From Polytrichum commune (lineage: Eukaryota; Streptophyta; Polytrichopsida; Polytrichales; Polytrichaceae), in NCBI GenBank assembly GCA_950295325.1, contig OX485805.1:11596501-11660500 (forward strand): a DNA stretch of 64,000 nucleotides, in the 5' to 3' direction. The notes under the pieces were generated by a model that was not told the origin of the DNA, searched no databases, and saw only the letters and a program-made list of their open reading frames with translations. Below, piece after piece: positions 11,400 to 22,098 of the stretch. A program made the translations under genes and the position numbers. The stretch's first letter is position 1, and every line of letters starts with the position of its first letter.

Positions 11400-13640
11400 T
11401 AAATGAATGTCAAATTTTACTCAAGACTAGTGAAATAGTGAAGTATTAGACACTTAGTCACTCCGAAATGGAAACATGTGAGGAAAGAAGAATTTCCTTT
11501 GCTGCCCAGAGTTTAGAAGGATATGAGGGGGCATGGAATTCACATGTGACAATTAGAAGTAGCACTTGGAATCCTAGCTGCAGACAGTCACCACCTTTTG
11601 GGGATAGAAAGATAAGAAGAAGAAAGGAGAAGACAAGGGGGGCATTGTAATTTTGATCTTCCTCTCGTGAAGAGAGTGAATTCCTCAACTCTCAGGGTGT
11701 GAAGCCCTTAATTTTATATGTACAGTCTCTTTTTATACCAATACAAAGTGCCATTTTTCAATCCTTCTTTAGCGAGTTGTGAAGATGAAATTGAGAGTCT
11801 TGTGATTGGATCTGCGTGTGTGTTATGGAGTTGTTACCACTGTGGAAGTGAGAAGTGGGAGTGTTGTTGTTAATGTGGAGTTGCGATTCAGGAGTGTGAA
11901 ACTCTTGAATTGAATTGCATGTGTTTTATGTGTGGATTGTGAACAGTCTTATATAGAGTCATATGGACAGTGTCTTAAGGTTCTAAGAGAAGCTACAGTT
12001 GATGTGGAGACAGTGAATGTCCCTGATTCGGAGTAAGTCAAAGAGGAAATTCATTTTATCCTACCCTTGTGAAGGGAGTAAGGATTAGTTGTGTGACTTC
12101 AACTTCTTGTGAAGGAGTCAGTGACGAATAGGAGAGTGAGAAACTCTCAGTCACCCTCACAAGTAGAATGTGAAGTTCCACTGTGGGTAATTACGTAAGT
12201 AATCCTTGAGAATACCATAAGAGAAATAATAAATGATACTCTCAGGAAGAGAGTGAGAACTTGAAGTGTAAGAGATTGCATGGATTATGATTGAATTTGT
12301 GTCTGAGTGTAGACACCAGGAATATCATGTGAAAGGAAATTAGAACTCCAGTCCGGGGTTAGCTTATGAAATCTAACTTCTTGACTGAGGAAAGTTTTCT
12401 CAATTAAGTAAGAGGAAGGAACCTTATGTTCTCATTGGAATGTGAATCTCCCGAGAAAGAAGCCACATTTATTCAAACCGAGCCTATGTAGGTTGTGCCA
12501 AGTAAGAGTGAGAGTAATATCTATCTTTGTGAAAGAAGATATAACACCAACTTTGTTGAACTGAGATTTTCTCTTGTATCAAATTAAAACACGGGCCACA
12601 ACAACATGGCCTAAGGTTGGGAAATTAATTCTGAGTCATGAACCAAATAAAATAACCAAGATCTCATTTCGGTCCCGAGCAGTTCACTTATCAGTGTAGC
12701 CTCCGAACACTGTTGGATCGAAAGAGGAGAGGTCTATATACGTCCGATTCTCCTGTGAAAGGGAGTCGATGAATTGTCTGGGCATGAGATTTTGAAGTCA
12801 TCTTTCTGTAAGAAAGAAGTTGTCTCAATTAAGTAAGAGGAAATCGTTGTAAAATTCCATCCGCATGCCAATCCCTTATGAAGGAGTGACCTTTACTAAA
12901 TCAGAGTCTATGAAAATTATACTCGGTAAGTGCAAGAATTGCCCATATCCATGTGAAAGGAGTTATGAAAAATTCATGTGGGAGTGTTAATCTGTTCCGA
13001 CCATAAGCTTGGCTAATGCAGGATGTGAAGCTTGTCATTTCTCATATCCCACTTAAACTGGAATTGAAGAGATCCATGAGTTTTAACTTTATAATAAACC
13101 TGTAGGGGAGTTCAAGTTCTGCTACTCTCTTAAGAATAACTTCCCCTCCCCATGGTTTAATCCCGAGTCTTACTGAATGAAGAACTGAATTGTGAGGAGT
13201 TGGCTTGTAAAAAACTGATTCTTTAAGTTGATTCCTAATGTGCTGCGGGAGTTCTCGTAGTTATGAGAGAAACACATCCGGAGTTTGAGAGGACAGGAGA
13301 TATTAAAGAAGCTCTCAACGAATTTAAGTTTATAAAGAGAATCATACCAATTTATGTGTGGGAGATTGCGACCAGGAGCAATTCTCGCAGACTTGAATAG
13401 TTCAAGAGACCTCCATTAATTTCAAAGTGATCGCTGCCGTCGTAAGAATTTGGAGAGACCGGGAAGGCTGTGTCGCGGAGTGTGAAAGGTGAGACGCAGA
13501 GAAGACAGGAGTCAAGAGGAGGAAAAGCTGTGTGTGGGAGTTGAGCGCGCCTTTATCCCATATTGGTTGCGGTTCACTCCAAGGGCAAGTATATAGCCTA
13601 TTCCTTCTCAATGGCTAATGTGTATAGACGCTTCTCATGA
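11400..13640. other. Hairpin-rich non-coding block inside the transposase intron
   Basis: The inferred TNP2 intron (14330-11378, 2.95 kb) is unusually large and most of it looks like inserted DNA. No ORF of note is present. Many tiny perfect hairpins with GTG/GTGA loops are visible, for example at 11659 (CTCTCGTGAAGAG), 12067 (CCCTTGTGAAGGG), 12524, 12805 (CTTTCTGTAAGAAAG) and 12880 (CCTTATGAAGG). The phrase 'tctcaattaagtaagagga' occurs twice, at about 12399 and 12825. The start (11640-11760) has LTR-like features: a polypurine stretch, then a TATA-like 'tttttatacc'. A remnant of a non-autonomous LTR element is possible, but I found no paired LTRs. Confidence 0.4.
13555..13595 (+). promoter_or_regulatory. 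USE-like plus TATA-like pair, possible promoter
   Basis: ATCCCATATTG (13555-13565) resembles the plant snRNA upstream sequence element RTCCCACATCG with two mismatches. TATATA follows at 13590, a gap of 24 bp, close to the spacing known for Pol III U6/U3 promoters. No recognisable snRNA follows. Similar TCCCACATCGG motifs are common in plant LTRs, so a retro-element promoter is equally likely. Confidence 0.3.
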
Positions 13641-13812
13641 CACAAGACTGTCTACTGGTTATTGGTTACTAGACTCGTTACTTGGTGACTCAGACTGTCT
13701 ACTTGGCACTGGACTCTAGACTCGTGACACTGACTCAGGCCGATTAAGACGCTTAGGACTCGTTCGCTCGTTCGCTTAGACTCGGTCCCGGTTACTCGTT
13801 ACTAGACTTTTG
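13630..13812. repeat. Degenerate short repeats around GACT(C/G)
   Basis: About 180 bp are built from variants of 'gactcgttact', 'agactgtctact' and 'ttcgctcgttcgct' in irregular order. The composition differs sharply from both sides. It is not coding. It may be a decayed simple repeat at the edge of the intron insertion. Confidence 0.6.
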
Positions 13813-14946
13813 GTGAGTAAAACAAGATGATAATTTATTTTATGAACACTTAGACTATTTATAAGTTAAGTAACCCCTACAAGTGGTCACTAAGTATAAA
13901 TGAAAAAGTGAAACCTAAGTTAATTGACTGTCCAAAGCATTTCATAATCCTTTCAACCTATCAATTAATCTTATTATGACACACTAAAGTTACACCTGAC
14001 ACTTATTTGGTCTTCCCTGGGGGTTTTTTGAGAGATTGAACCCAAACCTAAAAACCTTACTACACTTCGCCATTTCAACTTATGTTCTGTGCACAATGGA
14101 CAAACACATCGACCCTGATTTTGTAAACCTGAAACACCCCTTTATGCATTAATTTCTTTCAATTTTTCAAATGAAAAAAATATTTAAAGATAAAATATTT
14201 TACAATTGCACAATTGGCTAATGCTAATTATTTAAATTGAAACAACTCGTCTTACAATAATTAGGTGTCATATTTGACTACATCAACAAGAATGTCAACA
14301 ACTATAAATTCGTGAAAATAATGTATTTACCTGACATTGTGGCGTATCCTGGATAATCTGTTATTGTCCATATTGTCATTCCTCGTACACGAAATGGTGC
14401 TTCAGCAGGTCTAGAAGCATCATTGACCAAACAACCGGTATCCCATAGAGTTTTAAACTCATCTAATAATGGCATCAAGTACACATGATGGAGTACAGAG
14501 AGCAATCTTGTTTCCTAGTAAGATTGATACACTTGTCCACCCATATAGATCAGAGTATTCTGGTATTCTCATATGATTTGGTGAACTTTGATGTAAGAAA
14601 TTAGATTCATTTGGAGCAAAAATTTCTCAATAGCCTCAAGTTGTGGACTAGGAACCGGTTGCAATATCCTTCGGTTGTCAGTATTTGGATTTCATCATCA
14701 ACTGCTGCCTTAAGTCATAACTGAGTTTCAAAGGGCTTCTTTAGATCAGAATGCCGAGGTTTATGGTACATTTATCATCCATATATAAAAAATTCTTTAC
14801 ATAATGTTTGTTAATTAGGATTTGTTGCAGTAACAATTCGTTTATGGTAAAATTGTGTGACTGAGGCATTGATAAATTGAAATGTACAGGGACGCGGTTC
14901 TGAGGCTATCCGTTTGGAAAATTAGTACTCGAACAACTAGATTACC

Positions 14947-16062
14947 CCAGGGAGTATATCAAAACGTTCTCGGTCTCAACGTAACCCTATGCAACCATTG
15001 AATCCAAATTCGTTATTTGAGTGTGTGAGATTGGGAGAATGCACTCCTCCTAATCTCACAAACTCAGTTGTTTACCGCAATGGTTGTTCTTTAGTTGATT
15101 CTGATGCAGAGACTGAGGATTGTGCAGAATATCAGGTGCAGAGTTCAGGGGGAAATTTGCCTCAGTCTCCGGTTTGTCGTACTCCTTCTTTTGGCCTGGG
15201 AGGTAGAAAAACCCTTAGAAATGCAGTAAATGTCCCTCAATTGCCTTCAATCCCAACGATGTCAGGACGAGTTGTTAACAAAAATTTGAGTTTACCCATA
15301 GTGGTTTTAGGGTCATCATCACATTATCGTCGTCCTAGTGTGCCCCAAAAATCTCATCCTCGTTCTAAAGTAAGAGGAAATGAACCTCCAATTGATTTAT
15401 TTGGATATCCAGCGTCACCACACACTGGAAAGGCTTTCAGGGCTAGGCTGAAGACATTGGTGCGTTTTTATTTTCGAGATGTGCATCTGCCGTGGACTAA
15501 GGAGAGTGATTCATTTCAATTCCTTATTGAAGCGTTGTTAGAACAGTTTCCAACTGTGTGTTGGGACGACGGGGTGGTATCTAAAGTTGTGTCCAGTATT
15601 TTACGAAGAAGACGGCATGAATATCGAAAAGTTGCAGCACGCGGTGGTATGGAGCGTTGTTCTTATTGTTTTCTATTGTTTTCGAAGCGAAAATGAATTG
15701 ATTTGCTACAAAATTTATATTATACGCTATAAAAGCATTAAGACTTTTGGTCAATGCCATAGAAAATGTCAAGCCTGTTTGTGAAGTGAAAAAAGTGAGG
15801 TACTCTTTTCTTGCTGTTATTTTCTAGCCAATATTTGAATCAAATTTTAATTATTAATGTTATAATGTATTATGCTTTTTTTGCAGGTTGCAAGCCGGTG
15901 CACTGCTCCAAAGAATCATGGCATTACTTTGTTAAAGAGGCAAAGGCTCACGAGGCCAATCCCGACTGGAATGCTCAACAACTTTGAGCAACCCAAGCAT
16001 GAAGTGGTCCAAGAACGTGATTGGGTAGTGGAGGAGCTGCATCCTTTTGCAATCGTTTTGTA
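14947..16062 (+). CDS. Second ORF of CACTA element, unassigned (possibly TNPA/Transposase_24-like)
   Basis: The main exon is open from at least 14947, with the first ATG at 14989, to 15696. It encodes a Ser/Pro/Asn-rich N-terminal part, then a compact basic module RARLKTLVRFYFRDVHLPW, then FLIEALLEQFPTVCWDDGVV and SSILRRRRHEYRKVA. A second exon may start after the acceptor TTTTTTGCAG at about 15886 and read KPVHCSKESWHYFVKEAK. The layout (short globular module, Arg-rich helix, then a W-containing segment) recalls plant Transposase_24/TNPA-like proteins, but I cannot assert homology. It lies head-to-head with the transposase, as expected for a two-gene CACTA element. The exact splice is unresolved and the ORF may itself be decayed. 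Confidence 0.4.
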
Positions 16063-16673
16063 AGTGTTCATATTTAATTTGAAATTTATTCATTGTATGT
16101 AGGTTTGGAAAACAATCTTGCCTCAATAGGTTTGAATTAAACATTGTTGGTGTGGGCTGTGTTATAGTTGCAGCGATTTGGATCGCTTCCGACATTTGAG
16201 CAAATCGAGCAGGCGAAATGTGTTGGAGCAAAACATTTTTTCCAAGATTTCAACAATAGTAACTTGAATGTTTGGTGATGATGATTATGTAGCATCATCA
16301 TCAGAAGATAGTGACGAACCCATATCTTAAAAAACATTAGTTTTAATTTGGATAATTATGTCCACCTTTGTGATTTTCCACCTTGGTTTTACTAAGAAAT
16401 TTGTAGATGTTATGGCCGCTATTTGTACGATATATTTCATCTTTGTATTGATAGCCTCAATTGATATTTGTTCTTTTGGGATCTTAGTTGTGCTTTATTA
16501 TTGCACTGTAGTGGTCACTTGCGCTTTGACTACTGGTCCTGTGATCAGGCTTAAAAAGGTACTCTTCAAGGCTATATACTTGCTTCAATAATTACCAGAC
16601 AATTAAGTATCATGTGCTATATATCATATGTTGCAATGAAGGTAAGTCATCTATTTCTGTTTAAATTTGCAGG

Positions 16674-19600
16674 TGTGTATGATCAATTTGATACCCTATT
16701 TACAAAATCTGAAGCCTTTCCTATCAATAATGATAAATTCTTGGAGCTATAACATATTCATGTGATGTATGCCTTGATTGGTCACGATTGGAAATGTATG
16801 ACTACAATGCATTTGGAGGATCCAACAAATAAAGAGCTCAATGAAGAGGACGCCACAATTCTTGTGCGGGTGCTTTTAGCATCGGTGAAGAAAGCAGTTG
16901 GTGAGAAGATAGTTCCCTCCATGGAGCAGCGTAAACCTCATTCACTCACTAAAGCTCAAAAGGTGGGCACTTCACCTGATGATTATGCATGCACTTGCTG
17001 AAGCAAAGATGTATTTCACTTGTGTAGAGAGAAAATTCTGCAGTTTATTTATGAGTCATTTATGATATGTTGTACATATAAGTCTTAAAGTGAGATGCAC
17101 TATGGAAAGTGGATTACAGGACTCCTAAGTTGGTGAATGAGCGTTAGCAACATTGTTTTAATTTCTGATTCAGAATTATGTTGTTTGTATATCTTTAAAT
17201 ACTGGCAACCTCAGATACTTTATCCTCATGTAGTGTAATTGCTGTTAGATTGAGCAAGCGTTGTCACAGTAGGAATGTGGCAAGGACTTCAAGAAGTTCA
17301 ACCCCCTGATTATAAGACCTGAGATTGCGACCATCTGCTGGTTGGAGTGTATAGGCTATTATTACCCAGGAATGTTTGGTGATCATATTGATCGATTGGT
17401 TCAACTGTGTCAACTGCATTATCCACATAGCTTGTAGATGCCTAAAGGCTGAAGTTATAGGTGTGGAGGGGAAATTGGTACTTGAAAAACTGATGCCCAG
17501 AACATGGTAATTCTAGCATTCTCTACTGAGAGCAAACGATCTCAACATGGTTGAATTTTGGGCACAGGAAGCACAAGAAACTAGAAAAAGGGAGATGTCA
17601 CTAGCCATGGTGAAGTCACATGCAAAGTTGCTGCGCAAGTATTTGGCAGACAATGCAAAGGTTGCAGCAATTGTGGAGATCATAATGTACATGCAACTTG
17701 GGCTTTATTCCTTGAAACGGCAAGAGCAGGTAGATGCCATCACTCTTAAACACAAGTTGGCCAATTTAATACATCACCGTCCTTTGTCATAATGAATTTA
17801 AGTGGATCATTAGAAGTGGAACCCTTCGGCTGTTACACATTCTCACATCTGTTGAGGTCTCCACATGGGAGTGATGGTGGCTTACTGACATACATCTCTC
17901 TTTGTCCATCTCAGGACAGGTGTGAGAATCTTGTTATGCTATGTGTAACATGTTTGATGTTCCATTTAATTGTTTTGGTGTCCTTACTTTTAATTTCTTG
18001 TAGTCCTTTGTTTTTTCCGTCTTGTGGTTAGACTCCCATCAATCAAAGACTGGAGCTTGTTTCTGAAGTTATTCTCCACCCAGTATTTTCAGAGTTGCAA
18101 AGTCAATTTTCATCAAAATTTTCAGTTCTGCTGTCTCTTGCAAATCTTCAGGTGGTTGTGCAACTCACTTGACCATGTAGTTTTGACATGATTTCATTTT
18201 GTTGTTGTAGTACTTCACAACCATGCTGCAACTTATTAAAGAGGCCTTTTTCAAACATGGAGATGAGAACATATTGAGGACTTGCATCAAGGCATTAGGA
18301 TTTGCTGCAAGTGAGAGTTAGGCAGAGTTACAGGACTCAGCCAATCATATAATCAAGGAGACAACTGATGACCTTCTTGTGAAATTACGGTTAGCAGTCA
18401 CACAGGTGGGGGTAATCGTGCCAAACCTCATTAAACTCATAAGGCTTTCGAGTCCGTTGTTGCTATATTGTCAACCATTTCCTGCAAGGTGGATGTCATA
18501 CCAAAGATTCTTGTGGCCAAAGAAAAGGATATCCTTGACGAAGTTAATGTACATTCAACTTGGGCTCCATTAAGTTTTATGGGCTACAAAGATCGTGTCT
18601 CTTTGTTCTCAAAATTGAAGCATGCTCTAATTTTTCTGTTGTTTGCTGAATCTTGGAGTTGGCATATTGTACCTGTGTTGTTGCAGGGTACTGAGGATGA
18701 CTACTCTTTGGCATTAAATTTAAGTCGTTTGTACCAGCTCCAATTGACAGTTAATGTATCAGACAGTCATCTGTTTAAAGACTATTGAAAATCATTCTTG
18801 ATGGCTACAACAACTTGAATGACGAGGTATTGGGATCTATACAACCTCTTTCATGTCTTATAAATTTAGTGTGTTGTACATGACATCCTTGCATCGATCA
18901 CTGCGGTTTGAGGTCCCTCTATTCTATCATACATTGTTTGATTTTCTACTCAGTGTAGGTGTATTGAACCAAACAGTCCAAATGGTCAAAGTTAAACTGC
19001 ATCACAACACCTAATTATTACTCATTGAATTTGACAGGTGATCCGTTTGGTGTTGTTAAACATGTTTCTAAACCTTGCTTGGGCTTTGAAGTCCATTGAT
19101 CTTGATAATACTGACAATTATGCAACAAAGCAAGTCCTCACAAAGAGGACCACGCTCATGGAACATCTGCAAGTCATTTTGGGATGTCTCCTGGAAAGCT
19201 GGGAACAGGGCATCTCCCGCAATTCCTTGACTTGCACTGTAGGTTCTTGCTGAACTTGGCTATTAGCACCAGATTGTTATTATAAGCAAATCTTGCAGAA
19301 TGGATGGTGGTATTAGTTTTTTGTGTTCAAACATATGTAAAGATAAAAAATTACTACTACTTAGACAACATAATAACCACTTAGGTGACCATTAACCAAT
19401 ATTAGTGATTTTTAAATTGTTGCATTGGTGGCAGATGTGTGCCATACTATCAGACACATGGAGCTTGTTCAGTAAAGCCAAACTGACTGGCACAAAGCTT
19501 CAGGACTTAGGTTTCTGTCCCCCAAAGAAGTTGCTGAAAAAGTTTTGGAAGCTCTGTGAATACCGTCTCTCAGCACCTGGTGCGTGGTTCTCATAATTTT

Positions 19601-20580
19601 TGCCTCCTTGTTCAGGTCCAATATGTGGGGGCTGGGCATGTTGACTGTGAAGTAAGATATCCTTACCCTAAAGTGACCCACAAAATCTCTTGCATTTCAG
19701 ATTCGGAAGTTTGTCTAGTACTGGCAATGGTCTAACACACGATGTCATTGGCGCAGATGATAGTGAAGAGGAAGCAACAGAGCAACACATGGCTTCGGAG
19801 TACATGAACAAAAAGATGTTATTGTATCATGCGCAGCGAAATTAATTGCCCATGACATGGTTCCCAAGGTATGATTTTGTGGACTGAACATTAGACTCCT
19901 CTCTTAAACGGCTCACCTCTGGTTGTGTCAATTTTATATTGCTGCAGTCTATCTACTCATTAGCTTTGTTGATTGCCTCAGGATTATGTTGGACCTGAAC
20001 TTTTGTCACACTTTGTTCTACATGGCAAAGTTGTGGCAGAAAATATCAAACAACTGCTGGTGCAAGTGAAGAAGAACAACAAAACTCGAGGATCTATCTC
20101 TTATTTACTCAGATGCCATGAAGCAGGTAAACCAACTCTAACCTTCCTACATGTTTTTGGGTAATAATTGGCGTATCATCCATGTTAGTATTCAACTCAC
20201 ATGTCTCACTGTTCATATTCCACCGAATAGGCTTGAAAGCAGGCAAATAATCATGGCTTTCTGATAATCATAACATATAGATTATACATAATTTCAAAGG
20301 TGTTCAAGTGTGCCATTTTTTTATGAAGTGCAGTAGGTATGGTACATACCTTATGATAAGTAGGTCCTCAGTAGGTGGCAATTGTGTTTGTTAAGTGGTG
20401 GGATTGTCTGTTCTGATTTGTTGGCATGGGTGTTTGACAGGCATATCAGAGGCACGTAGAGAAGGTGACGGGCAGTGATGAGGATTGTACACATAGTGAA
20501 TCATTTGTAGCCTGCAAGGATCTTGGGATCCGACTTGTTGTGCCCGACTGTGGCAATGTTGGGAGCATGAATTTTAATAG
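16674..20580 (+). pseudogene. SCC3: Captured SCC3/STAG cohesin subunit fragment (C-terminal half), decayed
   Basis: SCC3 (STAG/SA) is the cohesin ring subunit for sister-chromatid cohesion. Exon pieces in the right order match plant SCC3: to 16962 (EEDATILVRVLLASVKKAVG; KAQK); 17568-17729 (AKVAAIVEIIMYMQLGLYSL; KRQEQ); 18211-18405 (LIKEAFFKHGDENILRTCIK; ELQD); 18687-18826 (DDYSLALNLSRLYQLQL); 19038-19238 (LLNMFLNLAWALKSI); 19435-19579 (CAILSDTWSLFSKAKL; LGFCPPKKLLKKFWKLCE); 19701-19868 (CAAKLIAHDMVPK); 19982-20126 (DYVGPELLSHFVLHGKVVAE); 20441-~20540 (AYQRHVE; CKDLGIRL). Most exon edges keep GT/AG signals, so genomic DNA, not cDNA, was copied. A TAG stop (18319-18321) and frame changes near 18785 and 19815 break it. 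The N-terminal half is absent. It lies wholly within the CACTA ends, which argues for capture. Confidence 0.88.
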
Positions 20581-21135
20581 TAATACATCACTGCTTCGTG
20601 CAATTTTCTATGCTTATGAATGGGATTACTTGCAGATAGGTTTACTCAAGGTGCATGAGCTCAACTTATTGAATAATAGAAGTGTGATGAAAAGGCTACA
20701 ATATAATCTAAATACATGCATGCATGCATATTGAGTTTGGCATTTGGTGTTAGCCTTTCATTTAATGGGACATTTATCAAGAGTTGGTCCCCTATGATTT
20801 TTCAATCGGTGTGAAGGTTGAAATTCATTAACTTCCTACTTTGCCACCATTTCCTTGCGGACTTCTGCCACTAGCGGTGGGCCTTTGGCCTCTACTAGCT
20901 CATTTATTATATATTGTGACTTATATATTCTAGGTTGACAAAGGATTCGTTCACGATTGCCTTAAACTTGGTTAATCTTGTAGACATAATATTTAGCAAA
21001 ATCATATGTTGTAAGATTAAATATTCATTCCATGGATGGAAGTTCATACGACCCTTGTATTTGAACAACCAATAAGAACCATACACAAAGACATGCAATC
21101 ACAATAAAACCATGTTGGTGATGCATCGATTAGTT

Positions 21136-21598
21136 GACAATAATGCGTGACAAATATGTTACAATCATGACCTTAAACATAACAATTTCGGTTGAAAGGA
21201 TGTTGTAAATTTGAGGGTTGAGTGTTAGTGTTATGATAATAGCGCACGAGGAAGATGCACAAACAACGTTCCCAAAGAGACAATAATGCGTTACAAACAT
21301 GTTGCAATTATGACCTTAAACATAACAATTTCGGTTGAAAGGATGTTGTAAATTTGAGGGTTGAGTGTTAGTGTTATGATAATAGCACACAAGGAAGATG
21401 CACAAACAACGTTCCCAAAGAGACAATAATGCGTTACAAATATGTTGCAATTATGACCTTAAACATAACAATTTCGGTTGAAAGGATGTTGTAGATTTGA
21501 AGGTAACGTGTTAGTGTTATGATAATAGCGCACAAGGTAGATGCACAAACAATGTTCCAAAAGAGACAATAATGCGTTACAAATATGTTGCAATTTGA
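21136..21598. repeat. 143-bp subterminal tandem repeats of the CACTA element (~3.3 copies)
   Basis: Units start with gacaataatgcg at 21136, 21279, 21422 and 21565, exactly 143 bp apart. Each holds GCGTTACAAA-type motifs that also occur in the terminal repeats ('gcgttacaaaatac'). CACTA elements commonly carry such subterminal motif clusters as binding sites for their accessory protein. The copies are almost identical, so the amplification is young. Confidence 0.95.
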
Positions 21599-21749
21599 CG
21601 TTAATGCTCTATAGGACACTTTAAGAACATTATGGTTGCTACGTGAACAATTACATGTTTGTAACGTATTTTCTACGTGTTTTATGCAATATTGTTATAA
21701 TCCCTCGATTGTGGAATTTTGGAATTGTGACAAAACTCTATTACTAGCA

Positions 21750-21790
21750 CGTTACAAACGCGTTACAAAATACACTATCCCGTAGTTGTG
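21750..21790 (-). repeat. Right terminal inverted repeat of CACTA element
   Basis: It is the reverse complement of the left end with two substitutions and one single-base indel, and ends GTAGTTGTG at 21790. It is followed immediately by GAA (21791-21793), the second copy of the target duplication, and then by minisatellite sequence. Confidence 0.9.
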
Positions 21791-22085
21791 GAAGTTGAAG
21801 ACTTCAGGAGGATTGCCAATCCATGTCCGGGGAGAACCAACAGTTGGTTACAGATGAACCGGTTGTGTTTGAGAAAGAACCGGTTGAAGTTGAAGACTTC
21901 AGGAGGATTGCCAATCCATGTCCGGGGAGAACCAACAGTTGGTTACAGATGAACCGGTTGTGTTTGAGAAAGAACCGGTTGAAGTTGAAGACTTCAGGAG
22001 GATTGCCAATCCATGTCCGGGGAGAACCAACAATTGGTTACAGATGAACCGGTTGTGTTTGAGAAAGAACCGGTTGAAGTTGGAG
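21791..22085. repeat. 95-bp minisatellite, right array (3.1 units)
   Basis: Three units of the same 95-bp repeat as at 5137-6407 continue here. They are practically identical to each other, differing only at one 'caacagttgg/caacaattgg' site. They share variants (ttgtgtttgagaaagaacc, gccaatccatg) not seen in the left array. This was one array before the CACTA insertion. Confidence 0.95.
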
Positions 22086-22098
22086 TCTTCAGAGGATA

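Larger units (their letters stand above)
8866..14520 (-). pseudogene. CACTA transposase (TNP2-type, with DUF4218 and DUF4216), broken
   Basis: Parts in coding order on the minus strand: (1) 14520-14331, YLMPLLDEFKTLWDTG and WTITDYPGYATMSG, matching the Transposase_21 N-terminal part (usual form PLIDELKELW...WTINDFPAYGNLSG). (2) After an intron 14330-11378 (GT...AAG, phases agree), 11377-10976 with LRKCMYDEFRQFLPEHHPLR and CLDPMHIFKNVYKSL. (3) 10843-10132, DUF4218, with GLKSHDFYNIL and MPYIWMFFIERYMKTLK. (4) 9997-9605, more C-terminal transposase. (5) 9583-8866, DUF4216, with WYEDN and QPFVYNSDVEQVFFV. It should nick and join element ends in the nucleus. Damage: the usual N-terminal end is missing, a 124-bp foldback lies within part 2/3, and there is a frame change at an 8-A run (9360-9367). 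It is therefore non-functional as read. Confidence 0.85.
6408..21790. mobile_element. 15.4-kb CACTA-type DNA transposon with captured host gene
   Basis: The ends are inverted repeats: 6408-6449 begins CACAACTACAGGATAGTGTA, and the reverse complement of 21750-21790 begins CACAACTACGGGATAGTGTA. The match continues through TTTTGTAAC(A/G)CGTTT(T)GTAACG. The 3 bp before (GAA, 6405-6407) and after (GAA, 21791-21793) are a target-site duplication, and the flanks join to restore the minisatellite. A 3-bp duplication, subterminal GCGTTACAAA motifs and a TNP2/DUF4218/DUF4216 transposase are the hallmarks of the CACTA (En/Spm) superfamily. The element holds a broken transposase (minus strand), a second ORF and an SCC3/STAG pseudogene (plus strand). 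It also contains secondary insertions, so the original length was shorter. The start CACAACTAC differs from the usual CACTA. Confidence 0.9.

Noticed and set aside
13555-13640. A U6 or U3 snRNA gene behind the USE/TATA pair
   Set aside because: The sequence after the TATA box shows neither the U6 nor the U3 conserved start, and no T-run terminator at the right distance.
11440-13830. Complete LTR retrotransposon in the transposase intron
   Set aside because: I compared the two ends and found no long direct repeat, no primer-binding site and no gag/pol motifs, so only 'possible remnant' is stated.
15872-16231. Overlapping ORFs on both strands near 16000
   Set aside because: The frame KPVHCSKESWHYFVKEAK after a splice acceptor fits better as an exon of the preceding ORF. 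The others are shadows.
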